A stretch of 64,000 nt of DNA from Marinilactibacillus sp036039175 (GCF_036039175.1 NZ_JAYXKP010000005.1:124001-188000); one strand, 5' to 3'. Counted from the first letter of the stretch, positions 34,469-43,101 are shown. The notes: generated from the letters alone by a model not told the origin. A program made the numbers and translations.

Positions 34469-34723
34469 ATGTCTACAAACAATGCACCTTTTCCATTAAT
34501 CAATACCGTTCAATCTGGCTTAGGTACAACGGATATTGAAATTAAGAATGGTCCCACTGAATCTGTTCAAAAAATCGTTGTTGAAGAAGAAAATGTTGTA
34601 TTTTATGTGCTACCTAATGATATTTTCCTTTATTCACATCCTTTATCTACTGGAAGAGAATGGCATTCAAATGGCGCTATCTCTTTAAACGAAGAAGATA
34701 AATTAGTTATTGAGCTCGTTTAA
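34469..34723 (+). CDS. Orphan 84-residue protein, unknown
   Basis: The gene has a good GAGGAG site nine bases before the ATG and its own strong terminator, so it is very probably expressed. The protein is mixed beta-like (IEIKNGPTESVQKIV, VVFYVLPNDIFLYSHPL, DKLVIELV) with no membrane segment, signal or cysteine. I do not recognise it. It is divergent from a LysR regulator across a 207-base gap. Confidence 0.65.
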   Translation: MSTNNAPFPLINTVQSGLGTTDIEIKNGPTESVQKIVVEEENVVFYVLPNDIFLYSHPLSTGREWHSNGAISLNEEDKLVIELV

Positions 34724-34746
34724 CAGTCTACCTATGAGGCATTTTT

Positions 34747-34785
34747 AAAGCAGTCGAGATTTTTTCCATCTCGACTGCTTTTTTA
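34747..34785 (+). terminator. Intrinsic terminator after the 84-residue orphan
   Basis: AAAGCAGTCGAGAT pairs with ATCTCGACTGCTTT, followed by a run of T. Confidence 0.88.
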
Positions 34786-34893
34786 TATTGCTTGAAGACA
34801 ATTCCAATGGTACATTGAATGCGTTAGAAAACATCTTAAATAGTCTGTTTTTGCATTTTACATTATTTCATTAAACTGAAAGGATCAACTAAT

Positions 34894-35619
34894 TTGACTC
34901 TACTTAAGAAGTACTATGATCCTGTGATCATTTTTCTCGCACTATTTTCTGTTTGTATGGTCGTTTTGGATATCTTATCTGTACTTAATTTAACACAATC
35001 ACCTTTCAAAGAAATGGATAGAATGATCCTTTTGGTATTTGCTTTAGATTATTCTGGTCGGTTCTTTGCTTCTGAAAACAAAGTCACTTTTTTCAAAGCT
35101 AATTTATTTGATTTAATCGCAATTATTCCATTAAATTCTGTTTTTGCTATGTTCAGACTAGCACGTTTATTTAGAGTAGTTCGTTTGACCAAACTTTCTC
35201 GTCTAGGTCGTCTTTCCAAAATGTTGAGATTGACCCGAATGATTGGATTGATTGGCAAAGCTACAAGACACTTGAAGCGATTCTTTAATACAAATGGCTT
35301 TTCTTACATGATTTACGCCGGTGGTATCATGCTTTTAATCGGTGCGTTGGTTTATTCTATTACGGAAAGTGTTCCTTTTATCGATGCATTATGGTGGGCT
35401 TTTGTGACTTCTACAACTGTAGGATATGGCGACATCTCTCCTACCACTCCTTTTGGCAGATTAGCCGCTATGATGTTGATGCTGACTGGTATCGGATTAT
35501 TTGGTGCACTAACCAGCACCATTACTTCTTTTTTCATGAATACTGATGAAGAAGAAACTACAGATCAAAGCAAATCAATCCAAGATTTAAATGATAAAAT
35601 CGATTTGTTGATTTATTAA
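34894..35619 (+). CDS. Voltage-gated-type potassium channel
   Basis: The 241-residue protein starts at TTG with AAAGGA upstream. It has five or six membrane segments, an S4-like helix with regularly spaced Arg (FRLARLFRVVRLTKLSRLG), and the pore filter TTVGYGDISP. This matches the six-segment Kv-like bacterial channels. The short C-terminal helix (QDLNDKIDLLIY) is coiled-coil-like and may drive tetramerisation; no RCK domain is present. Confidence 0.9.
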   Translation: MTLLKKYYDPVIIFLALFSVCMVVLDILSVLNLTQSPFKEMDRMILLVFALDYSGRFFASENKVTFFKANLFDLIAIIPLNSVFAMFRLARLFRVVRLTKLSRLGRLSKMLRLTRMIGLIGKATRHLKRFFNTNGFSYMIYAGGIMLLIGALVYSITESVPFIDALWWAFVTSTTVGYGDISPTTPFGRLAAMMLMLTGIGLFGALTSTITSFFMNTDEEETTDQSKSIQDLNDKIDLLIY

Positions 35620-35669
35620 AATAGATCAATTAGAAAATAAAAACCGTCCTTCTTAAATTCATGACTACT

Positions 35670-35707
35670 AAAAAAGTGCTGATCTCATTAACGAGATCAG
35701 CACTTTC
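35670..35707. terminator. Bidirectional terminator between channel and oxidoreductase genes
   Basis: AAAGTGCTGATCTC and GAGATCAGCACTTT pair perfectly around ATTAAC, with an A-run on the left. It ends the minus-strand oxidoreductase gene and probably the channel gene. Confidence 0.85.
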
Positions 35708-35731
35708 TTACAATAGAGCATTTTCATCAGC

Positions 35732-36706
35732 TTAATCTTTGTCCATTTCTTGTGGATACACAAGCCCCATTTGGTTACGACATTCGTCTAGCAATCCCAT
35801 GACTTCAATGGTGCTTTTAGCAGAGATATATTCTCCTTCTTTTCTTCCAGAGCGAATTTCTTGAGCAACATTTGAAAATTGCTTGCCATATAATAAATTT
35901 TCACTTGCCTCAAATGTTTTCTCTCCCTCATCTGTCGTCAATACAGCTTTTTTAGCCATATGGAACTGAGGAACGGCTATTGAACCTTTTGTCCCTTTTA
36001 TATTGAAAAAGTGTCCGCCATCTTCTTTCATTGAAACCTTCATAGTTACATCAAAATTTGCATAATGGAATACGATGTCTTCTTTGTAGTCCACCTCATG
36101 CATTTCACCTTCACACTGAATTGATTCTGGTAATCCAAAAAGCTCGTAACTGTATCTGATATTGTATACACCTAAATCCATTAATGCCCCCCCCAGCATC
36201 GAAGGTGTTGTTAGCCTTGGATTATCTGTATATTTAAGTAAGGCGACTTCGAATGCACTATCAGCTGAGACAATTTCTCCTATCGCTCCAGAATTAATCC
36301 ATTCTTTAACTTTTAAAGCAGTCTCATTGTGCCAAGTCCACATCGCTTCTGATACGTACACATTTTGTTCTGTAGCGTGATTAAAAACATCTTTAGCTTC
36401 TTGTTCATTGATTGTAAAGGGCTTCTCACAAAGAACAGCTTTTCCATTTTTGATAGCTAATTCTGTATAGTAGCCATGTTGATCTCCGTTCACATTGACG
36501 TAAACGCCTTCAACTTCTGGTGCACTAATGGCCTCTTCGGCTGTCGCATATACTGTCCCGCCAAATTCTTCTGCAAATGTATCAGCTTTAGATCTTGTTC
36601 TATTCCATACAGAAACAATCTGGTTATCTTCTGTTTGAACCAATTCTTTTGCTGTACCTTGAGCAATTCCGCCACAACCAATATAAGCCCATCCAAATTT
36701 CTTCAT
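35732..36706 (-). CDS. Gfo/Idh/MocA-family oxidoreductase
   Basis: About 324 residues, starting at MKKFGWAYIGCGGIAQG, as GGAGG lies about ten bases before this ATG; a frame opening at 36733 is rejected. The N-terminal NAD(P) fold has GCGGIAQGTAKEL, the catalytic Lys motif VLCEKPFT, and the C-terminal domain begins MLGGALMDLGVYN. It resembles trans-1,2-dihydrobenzenediol or xylose dehydrogenase-like members acting on sugars or diols. A run of eight identical bases (36187-36194) lies inside the gene. Confidence 0.87.
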   Translation of the reverse strand: MKKFGWAYIGCGGIAQGTAKELVQTEDNQIVSVWNRTRSKADTFAEEFGGTVYATAEEAISAPEVEGVYVNVNGDQHGYYTELAIKNGKAVLCEKPFTINEQEAKDVFNHATEQNVYVSEAMWTWHNETALKVKEWINSGAIGEIVSADSAFEVALLKYTDNPRLTTPSMLGGALMDLGVYNIRYSYELFGLPESIQCEGEMHEVDYKEDIVFHYANFDVTMKVSMKEDGGHFFNIKGTKGSIAVPQFHMAKKAVLTTDEGEKTFEASENLLYGKQFSNVAQEIRSGRKEGEYISAKSTIEVMGLLDECRNQMGLVYPQEMDKD

Positions 36707-36846
36707 CTTAAGTATCCTCCGTTTTATCATCATTGGTCAATTCATGCAATCGTTCATCATAAACCTTCTCTTATAGTTTTGACGCAACCACATAGATTAG
36801 TCGATAATTTATTTAAATACATTCCCATAATAACATACAGACGACG

Positions 36847-36879
36847 TTCAAAGTAAACGTATTCATTTTACTTTGAACG
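36847..36879 (-). promoter_or_regulatory. 12-bp inverted repeat, probable operator of the oxidoreductase gene
   Basis: GTTCAAAGTAAA and TTTACTTTGAAC are perfect arms separated by nine bases, and a further half site GTTCAAAGTA lies at 36910-36919. On the minus strand the repeat covers a plausible -35 region about 150 bases before the oxidoreductase start. The regulator is unknown. Confidence 0.5.
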
Positions 36880-36943
36880 AATTTGTCCCTAATCTCTTCT
36901 TGAGAATTTGTTCAAAGTATATCACAGTTTCTAAAATGAAGAC

Positions 36944-36981
36944 AAAAAAGCAGAAACGCCATCGAACCAGCGTTTCTGCTC
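36944..36981 (-). terminator. Intrinsic terminator of tRNA-Arg
   Basis: AGCAGAAACGC and GCGTTTCTGCT pair around ten bases, with a run of T on the minus strand directly after the tRNA. Confidence 0.85.
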
Positions 36982-36988
36982 TATATGA

Positions 36989-37060
36989 CCTCACCAGAGG
37001 GAATCGAACCCCCAGCTTGAGAACCGGAATCTCAGGTGTTATCCATTACACCATGGTGAG
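36989..37060 (-). tRNA. tRNA-Arg, anticodon CCG
   Basis: On the minus strand CTCACCA pairs with TGGTGAG (discriminator G), the anticodon stem TGAGA-TCTCA encloses TTCCGGT, giving CCG, and the T arm has GGTTCGATTCC. It is 72 nt; CCA is not encoded. It lies between the oxidoreductase and whiA and has its own terminator. Confidence 0.94.
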
Positions 37061-37149
37061 TGATGACTCAATTAACTAGTTTACTTTAAAGTTACGGTTA
37101 AAACAAGGTGGAATCCCGATAAATTCTTTTCAGGATCCCTCTTTTTAAA

Positions 37150-38085
37150 TTAAGCCGGATATTCTTTTAGTTCTTCCGCCATTTTATTTAATTTTCTAAG
37201 ACGATGATTGACACCAGATTTGGATACGCCACCGTTAGGCACCAGCTCTCCAAGCTCCTTCAGACTTACATCTGGATACTCTACTCTAAGCAAAGCAATT
37301 TCTTGAAGTTTATCAGGTATAGAATCCAGTCCGACCATTTTGTCGATCAGCTTGATATTCTCGATCTGCTTTCCTGCTGCATCAATCGTCTTGTTCATGT
37401 TCGCATTCTCACAGTTTACAAGTCGATTAACAGAATTTCTCATATCTCTGACGATTCGTACATCTTCAAACTTGAACATACTTCCTGTCGCGCCAATAAG
37501 AGAAAGGAAATTCGCGATTTTTTCTGACTCTTTCAAGTAAACGATATGGCCGTTTCTTCTTTCATGTGTACGACCGTTTAATTCAAATTCTTTCATCATA
37601 TTACAGATATCTTCGTTGTGTTCTTCGTAGCTAGAATGGATTTCTAGATGATATCGACTGGTACCCGGACTATTCACAGATCCTCCTGCTAAAAAGGCAC
37701 CTCTTAAATAAGATTTCGCTTTTTGTCTATTTTTCGTAATTTCTTCCGGAACGTGACCATGATAAAGCATTCCATCCATAATACCTAGTTCAGATAAAAT
37801 CAATTTACTTCCACTTTTCAATCGAACAATATAAACATTATTTTTCTTTAACTTCATTTTCTTACGAACAAGCAATTCAGACTCTACATCAAAGTTATCT
37901 TTGATTAATGAATAAATGCGTCTAGCAATCGCTGCATTCTCTGTCTGCACGTTCAATAAGAATTCTTGATTCACTATACTTAATGTTCCGTTCATTCGAA
38001 TCAATGCGGCAAGTTCTGCCTTAGCATGTTCCGGATGAACTTCAAGCATCGTTAATTCTTTTTTTACTTCAGCTGCAAATGACAC
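37150..38085 (-). CDS. whiA: WhiA DNA-binding protein (sporulation/division regulator homologue)
   Basis: The 311-residue protein starts MSFAAEVKKELTMLEV, has the LAGLIDADG-like homing-endonuclease fold in the centre (KSYLRGAFLAGGSVNSPGTSRYHLEI) and a C-terminal helix-turn-helix ending SKSGVNHRLRKLNKMAEEL. In Gram-positives WhiA affects chromosome segregation and division. It is the third gene of the conserved rapZ-yvcK-whiA cluster, 38 bases after yvcK. Confidence 0.95.
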   Translation of the reverse strand: MSFAAEVKKELTMLEVHPEHAKAELAALIRMNGTLSIVNQEFLLNVQTENAAIARRIYSLIKDNFDVESELLVRKKMKLKKNNVYIVRLKSGSKLILSELGIMDGMLYHGHVPEEITKNRQKAKSYLRGAFLAGGSVNSPGTSRYHLEIHSSYEEHNEDICNMMKEFELNGRTHERRNGHIVYLKESEKIANFLSLIGATGSMFKFEDVRIVRDMRNSVNRLVNCENANMNKTIDAAGKQIENIKLIDKMVGLDSIPDKLQEIALLRVEYPDVSLKELGELVPNGGVSKSGVNHRLRKLNKMAEELKEYPA

Positions 38086-38123
38086 GTTTTCTCTTCCTCT
38101 CTTGCCAACTCCATCATCTACGG

Positions 38124-39137
38124 TTAAAATTTCAGAAAAGCTCTTTGTGCGTTAAATGCTGTCCTAAAGATTTCTTCTGCTACTTTTTCACCGTTATGAT
38201 AAACGCCTTTGTTTCTATACTCCAAAAAATCATCCGAAATAATAATCGGAACTTCTTTTTGCATACTCTTGAAATCATGCTCTACTTGGAGTAAATTTTC
38301 TGTGGATTGAATGTCTTCAACGTATTCATCGGGCACTTTGCCAATATTCGCTAGAGCAATATCCACAAATTTTTTCCCTAAGTGTTTGTGCAATACTTGA
38401 ATATGTTCTGCATCAGAAAGATTTTCTGTTTCACCAAGCTGTGTCATAATATTACAGATATAAACCACTTTGGCTTCCGTATTCATAACAGCTTCTCCAA
38501 GATCAGGAATCATCAGATTGGGTAGGATACTCGTAAACAAGCTTCCTGGTCCTAAAACCACCATATCCGCATCCATGATGGCAGAGACCACTTTACGGCT
38601 CGCCATGATCGGGTGCGCTTCTCCTACACAAGAAAGTGCCACGTAGTCGATCATCTTACCTTCTTTAGCAATTTTGGATTCTCCTTTTTCAGTAGAACCG
38701 TCAACATATCTTGCATTCAGAATTAATGGTTCTTCTGCTGCTGGGTACACATGCCCTTTTACCTGCATCATTTTAGCAAGCAACTGAATGGCTTCATAGA
38801 TATTACCCTTCATATCTGCTGTTGCAGAAATAATTAGATTCCCAATTGAATGACCTGCAAGTGTTTCGTCATCAGTTTTGAAACGGTACTGAAAAATTTC
38901 TTTAAACGTTTCTGGGATTTCAGATAATGCGATCAGGACGTTCCTCAAATCACCTGGTGGCACAGCATTGATGCTCTCACGTAATGCACCACTGCTCCCT
39001 CCATCGTCTGCGACAGTCACGACCGCTGTTACATCAGCATCTTTTTCTTTTAAACTTTTTAAAACGACTGGCAGCCCTGTTCCGCCACCAATCACGACAA
39101 TCTTTGGTCGTCTTTTTTTCTGTTTTGAATTCATCAT
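38124..39137 (-). CDS. yvcK: YvcK/GlmR-family (CofD-like) protein
   Basis: The 337-residue protein has the CofD-like fold with the ligand region VVIGGGTGLPVVLKSL, VTVADDGGSSGALRE and VLGPGSLFTSILPNL. In Bacillus it binds UDP-GlcNAc and stimulates GlmS, and it is needed for growth on gluconeogenic carbon. Its start overlaps the end of rapZ by four bases, and the gene precedes whiA. Confidence 0.94.
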   Translation of the reverse strand: MMNSKQKKRRPKIVVIGGGTGLPVVLKSLKEKDADVTAVVTVADDGGSSGALRESINAVPPGDLRNVLIALSEIPETFKEIFQYRFKTDDETLAGHSIGNLIISATADMKGNIYEAIQLLAKMMQVKGHVYPAAEEPLILNARYVDGSTEKGESKIAKEGKMIDYVALSCVGEAHPIMASRKVVSAIMDADMVVLGPGSLFTSILPNLMIPDLGEAVMNTEAKVVYICNIMTQLGETENLSDAEHIQVLHKHLGKKFVDIALANIGKVPDEYVEDIQSTENLLQVEHDFKSMQKEVPIIISDDFLEYRNKGVYHNGEKVAEEIFRTAFNAQRAFLKF

Positions 39138-40021
39138 GATCGAACGGTAGACTCCTTTGTCTTATCTTTATCCCGGTGAGTGATATGGACCAGATATCCA
39201 TCAGCCTGGATTTTATGTCCGAGCCTTTCAGCAAGTGCAACTGAACGGTGTTTCCCACCAGTACAGCCTATTGCAATCGTAACACTACTCTTTCCTTCTC
39301 TCTTATATCCAGGAAGCGAATAGTCTAACAATTCAGCAAATTTCTTATAGAAAGGTTCTGTCTCGGGTTGTTGCATCACATAATCATAGACTTTCTTGTC
39401 TAATCCCGTTTGTGGTCGTAATTCTTCGATATAGTGCGGGTTCGGTAGAAAACGGACGTCCATAACTACGTCAGCATCAATTGGAAGTCCATATTTGAAA
39501 CCAAAAGATACCATTTCAACTCTAAACATTTCTTTTTCTTTTGTTTTAAAATTACTGATTAATTCTTCTCTTAATTGTCGCGGCGTCAAATTCGATGTAT
39601 CAATGACAACTTGCGCTCGTGTTTTAATGTCTTCAAGTAATTGACGTTCTTTTCTAATGCCATCAATCGTTCGTCCACTTGTGGCTAAAGGATGTGATCG
39701 ACGTGTTTCTTTGTAACGAGAAACCAGTTCTTTTTCTGTGGCTTCCAAATATAGAATCCGAGTCGTAATATGTGGACTATTTTCCACTTTGAGGATCATT
39801 TCTTTCATTTGATCAAAAAAGTCTCTCATTCTCAAATCCATAACTAGAGCGATTTTTGAAAACTGCCCAGACTCTCTGACTAAATCCCAGAATGTCGGAA
39901 GTAAATTTGGCGGCATATTATCTACACAGTAATAGCCCATATCTTCAAAACTTTGCATTGCTACAGTCTTACCTGCGCCACTCATACCTGTAATGACTAC
40001 GAGTTCGATGTTTTCTGCCAC
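39134..40021 (-). CDS. rapZ: RapZ-family nucleotide-binding protein (RNase adaptor/GlcN-6-P sensor homologue)
   Basis: The 295-residue protein starts with the P-loop VVITGMSGAGKTVAMQSFED and continues with YYCVDNMPPNLLP, DVRFLPNPHYIEELRPQTGLD and a C-terminal IGCTGGKHRSVALAERL motif. In enterobacteria RapZ binds glucosamine-6-phosphate and guides RNase E; in Firmicutes (YvcJ) it hydrolyses nucleotides and affects competence. It heads the rapZ-yvcK-whiA operon. Confidence 0.95.
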   Translation of the reverse strand: MAENIELVVITGMSGAGKTVAMQSFEDMGYYCVDNMPPNLLPTFWDLVRESGQFSKIALVMDLRMRDFFDQMKEMILKVENSPHITTRILYLEATEKELVSRYKETRRSHPLATSGRTIDGIRKERQLLEDIKTRAQVVIDTSNLTPRQLREELISNFKTKEKEMFRVEMVSFGFKYGLPIDADVVMDVRFLPNPHYIEELRPQTGLDKKVYDYVMQQPETEPFYKKFAELLDYSLPGYKREGKSSVTIAIGCTGGKHRSVALAERLGHKIQADGYLVHITHRDKDKTKESTVRS

Positions 40022-40142
40022 TTGCCAGCACTCCCTTTAGTTTGTTCCTTTTTATCATCAAAATAAAGTGACTCATTCTATTTATTATAACATTCCGGGT
40101 GTGTCATGTATACAGTATAGCGAAACTATTCTAAAAAGTATA

Positions 40143-40180
40143 AAAAGCAGCTAACGTACTGACTCGTACGCTAGCTGCTT
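40143..40180 (-). terminator. Intrinsic terminator after the formaldehyde operon
   Basis: AAGCAGCTAACGTAC pairs with GTACGCTAGCTGCTT (one mismatch), followed on the minus strand by five T. It ends the frmA-frmB transcript. Confidence 0.82.
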
Positions 40181-40197
40181 CTCTGGTAACTCATTTG

Positions 40198-41031
40198 TTA
40201 TCTATTCAATTCATTTATATGAAATTGGATATGCTTTTTAATAAATGTCGCAATTGTAAAGTAACTATGATCATGACCGACTTCTGCTTGATACTGAACG
40301 TTTTTACCTTCCGCAGCTTTCAAGAAAGTGTCTTCCTTTAACTGCTCATCGTAAAACTGATCATTTGTTCCTTGAGTGATCAGTAGAGGCGGTGCTTGCT
40401 CTACTTGCTTGATTAGATAGGTTGCATCCCATTCTTTCCAAGATTCTTCATCTGTCCCAAGATACGCTGAGAAAGCCTGTTGGCCCCATGGCACCTCACT
40501 AGGTGTCATGATTGGCGCAAAGGCCGATATCGCTTTAAACCGCTGCGCTTGTTTCAATCCCAGTACCAATGCACCATGACCACCCATCGAATGTCCCATA
40601 ATACTTTCTTTACCTGAAAAATCAGGAATCAGGTGATGAACGATTTCTGGTAATTCTTCTGTAAGATAAGAGTACATTTGATAATGTTTTGCCCATGGTT
40701 CTTGTATAGCATCAATATAAAATCCTGCACCTTTACCTAAATCGTATCGATTTTCATCTGGGACATCTTCCCCTCTCGGAGAAGTATCTGGAATAACCAC
40801 TGCAACAGCTTGATCAGAAGCAGCTTTTTGAAAGCCACTTTTCTGACTGAAGTTGTCATCTGTACAGGTCAATCCTGAAAGCCACCAAATTAACGATGTC
40901 GGCTGTTTTTCAGAAGCTTCAGGCAAATACAAGCTGAATACCATATCACAGTTTAGAACTGTAGAATAATGACTGTATTTGCGCTGTTCTCCTTTAAATA
41001 CTCTGTGCGTTTCAAGAAGTTTTATCGTCAT
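40198..41031 (-). CDS. frmB: S-formylglutathione hydrolase
   Basis: About 277 residues, starting MTIKLLETHRVFKGEQRKYS with GGAGAGTG nine bases upstream; a longer frame to 41046 overlaps frmA. The alpha/beta hydrolase has LIWWLSGLTCTDDNF, the nucleophile elbow MGHSMGGHGA, and the closing catalytic Asp and His (TQGTNDQFY, VGHDHSYFTI). It hydrolyses S-formylglutathione to formate and glutathione, the second step of formaldehyde detoxification, and lies four bases after frmA. Confidence 0.94.
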   Translation of the reverse strand: MTIKLLETHRVFKGEQRKYSHYSTVLNCDMVFSLYLPEASEKQPTSLIWWLSGLTCTDDNFSQKSGFQKAASDQAVAVVIPDTSPRGEDVPDENRYDLGKGAGFYIDAIQEPWAKHYQMYSYLTEELPEIVHHLIPDFSGKESIMGHSMGGHGALVLGLKQAQRFKAISAFAPIMTPSEVPWGQQAFSAYLGTDEESWKEWDATYLIKQVEQAPPLLITQGTNDQFYDEQLKEDTFLKAAEGKNVQYQAEVGHDHSYFTIATFIKKHIQFHINELNR

Positions 41032-41035
41032 TCTA

Positions 41036-42151
41036 TCACTCTCCATATGTCAAAATCGTACGGATAGATTCTCCTTTGTGTAGTAACTCAAAGGCTTCAT
41101 TGATTTCACTGAATTTCAAATGGTGGGTAATAAATGAATCCAAATCAATATCTCCATTCATATAGTCATCAACCATACCTGGTAACTCTGAACGTCCTTT
41201 GACACCACCAAAGGCAGAACCTTTCCAGACTCTTCCGGTTACAAGTTGGAATGGACGTGTATGAATTTCTTGTCCAGCACCGGCAACCCCAATAATGATG
41301 CTCTCGCCCCAGCCTTTGTGGCAAGCTTCTAGTGCAGATTTCATTACTTCTACATTTCCGATACATTCGAAACTATAGTCTACACCACCGTCAGTCATTT
41401 CAACGATGACTTCTTGAATCGGTCTATCGTAATCAGCTGGGTTGATAAAGTCTGTTGCGCCCATGTCTTTTGCTAGTGACCACTTATCTGGGTTCATATC
41501 AATAGCGATGATACGCTTAGCATTTGCTTTTTTCAGGCCTTGGATCACGGCTAGTCCAATAGCACCTAATCCAAATACAGCTGTTACTGCATCTTCTTCT
41601 ACTTGAGCTGTTTTCTCTACAGCTCCAATACCCGTTGTAACTCCACAACCAAATAAACAAACTTTGTCTAACGGTGCTTGCTCATCTACTTTAACTAAAT
41701 TAATTTCATTGACGACTGTGTATTCACTGAAGGTACTGGTTCCCATATAATGATAAACAGGTTCTCCATTGTATGAAAAACGTGTTGTACCATCTGGCAT
41801 CAAACCTTTTCCTTGCGTTTCACGAACAGCTCCGCACAAATTTGTTTTACCTGAAAGACAGAATTTACATTCTCCACATTCAGGGGTATAAAGAGGAATA
41901 ACATGGTCCCCCGGTTTAACAGAAGTGACATTTTCTCCTACAGAAACGACTTCTCCTGCACCTTCATGTCCAAGCACTGAAGGAAAAATTCCTTCCGGAT
42001 CTTGTCCAGACAGTGTGAAAGCATCTGTATGACAAACGGACGTATAAAGAATCTTGACCATAACTTCATTTGCTTTTGGTTCTTCAACATCTAATTCTAC
42101 GATTTTAAGTGGTTCTCCCGGACCGAACGCTACGGCTGCTTTACTTTTCAT
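41036..42151 (-). CDS. frmA: S-(hydroxymethyl)glutathione dehydrogenase (class III alcohol dehydrogenase)
   Basis: The 371-residue zinc enzyme carries the catalytic zinc ligands in YTSVCHTDAFTLSG and GHEGAGEVV, the structural zinc cluster CGECKFCLSGKTNLC, and the NAD fold AVFGLGAIGLAVI. Length and ordering are standard for class III, not for ethanol dehydrogenases. It oxidises the formaldehyde-glutathione adduct to S-formylglutathione, which frmB hydrolyses. Divergent to an HxlR regulator, as in several formaldehyde operons. Confidence 0.94.
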   Translation of the reverse strand: MKSKAAVAFGPGEPLKIVELDVEEPKANEVMVKILYTSVCHTDAFTLSGQDPEGIFPSVLGHEGAGEVVSVGENVTSVKPGDHVIPLYTPECGECKFCLSGKTNLCGAVRETQGKGLMPDGTTRFSYNGEPVYHYMGTSTFSEYTVVNEINLVKVDEQAPLDKVCLFGCGVTTGIGAVEKTAQVEEDAVTAVFGLGAIGLAVIQGLKKANAKRIIAIDMNPDKWSLAKDMGATDFINPADYDRPIQEVIVEMTDGGVDYSFECIGNVEVMKSALEACHKGWGESIIIGVAGAGQEIHTRPFQLVTGRVWKGSAFGGVKGRSELPGMVDDYMNGDIDLDSFITHHLKFSEINEAFELLHKGESIRTILTYGE

Positions 42152-42196
42152 AGTGAATACCCTCTTTCTATTTCTTTTATATCGTTCTGTCTAATT

Positions 42197-42210
42197 GTAT
42201 TGTATAATAC
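42197..42210. promoter_or_regulatory. Short inverted repeat, candidate HxlR operator
   Basis: GTATT-GTAT-AATAC lies in the 124-base gap between the divergent frmA and HxlR-type genes, where such a regulator is expected to bind. Confidence 0.4.
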
Positions 42211-42275
42211 AGTCAATGTGAATACTGACATTTTTGTCACTACACTAATTCCTCTAGTAGAAAGGATTCAATCAC

Positions 42276-42644
42276 ATGATAGAGTATAAACATAAATCAT
42301 TTCCTACTAGCAAAGATCTCGCTTTGTCAGTTGTGGGCGGCAGATGGAAAATCAGTCTGATTTGGGCTCTTTTGAACCAACCTTCCTTAAGGTTAAGCGA
42401 ACTCCAGAAAACATTTCCCGACATCAACCAACGAATGCTGATTCGCCAGTTACGGGAACTGGAAGAAGACCAGATTATTTACCGTACCATCTACCCTGTA
42501 GTTCCACCAAAAGTCGATTACACACTGACCGATATCGGACGTTCTCTAGAACCAGTGGTATCTGCCATCTGCTCTTGGGGAGATGATTATGCTGATTTTC
42601 TTGAAACAAATAAGCTGACAACTGAAAAACCAGGCAGACCCTAA
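42276..42644 (+). CDS. HxlR-family transcriptional regulator
   Basis: The 122-residue protein has the compact winged helix of the family: LSVVGGRWKISLIWALLNQPSLRLSEL with the start of the recognition helix, INQRMLIRQLRELEEDQII and the wing RTIYPVVPPKVDYTLTDIG. HxlR in Bacillus activates formaldehyde fixation, and relatives sense aldehydes or quinones through a cysteine; one cysteine is visible (ICSWGDDY) near the C-terminus. It is divergent to the formaldehyde operon and probably controls it. Confidence 0.9.
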   Translation: MIEYKHKSFPTSKDLALSVVGGRWKISLIWALLNQPSLRLSELQKTFPDINQRMLIRQLRELEEDQIIYRTIYPVVPPKVDYTLTDIGRSLEPVVSAICSWGDDYADFLETNKLTTEKPGRP

Positions 42645-42670
42645 ATCAGCGGTTTCTGCCTGGTTTTTTT
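42625..42670 (+). terminator. Intrinsic terminator overlapping the HxlR gene end
   Basis: AACCAGGCAGA and TCTGCCTGGTT pair around a 16-base loop, with a run of T. The left arm lies inside the last codons of the gene. Confidence 0.82.
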
Positions 42671-42709
42671 CGTAATCTTTGTCTTTATTAAAATAAACAG
42701 TTCAACTGA

Positions 42710-42904
42710 TTATTTACCATCATAGGTACTTCTACCCATTGCTTGATACATACTACATTTTTGAGTTTTACCTGATGCAAGCAATCCAATACCGATGATT
42801 CCTAATACTTTCCCAATACCTTTTGCGAAAATTAAGTTAGGGACTAGTGCTGCTCCAAATACGATGCGGGCAATACTTTCCATTTCTCCAACATTCTTGT
42901 CCAT
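42710..42904 (-). CDS. DUF2892 small membrane protein
   Basis: About 64 residues, starting MDKNVGEMESIARIVFG with AAAGGAAG upstream; a frame opening at 42922 lacks a site. Two hydrophobic segments (residues 12-27 and 31-46) and a Cys-containing end (KTQKCSMYQAMGRST) match DUF2892, the membrane part of rhodanese-like YgaP proteins. Function unknown; it may sense or handle thiol/sulfur chemistry. It stands alone between two terminators. Confidence 0.75.
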   Translation of the reverse strand: MDKNVGEMESIARIVFGAALVPNLIFAKGIGKVLGIIGIGLLASGKTQKCSMYQAMGRSTYDGK

Positions 42905-43046
42905 AAGTTCACTTCCTTTCATTCTTATAAGGCTATACGTTGATTATAAAAGACTTGTGGATATTCCAAAAGAAATACCCCTCAAGACATCTTTATTTAC
43001 TGGAAATTCTCGCTTATAATTTGAGTAAACTGATTTTGATTAACAA

Positions 43047-43090
43047 AACCCCTAGGATAATCTGATTTTCAACAGATTATCCTAGGGGTT
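43047..43090 (-). terminator. Intrinsic terminator after the phosphoglucomutase gene
   Basis: AACCCCTAGGATAATCTG pairs fully with CAGATTATCCTAGGGGTT (18 bp) around eight bases; the minus-strand tail is T-rich. Confidence 0.85.
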
Positions 43091-43101
43091 AATTGGTGCA
43101 T

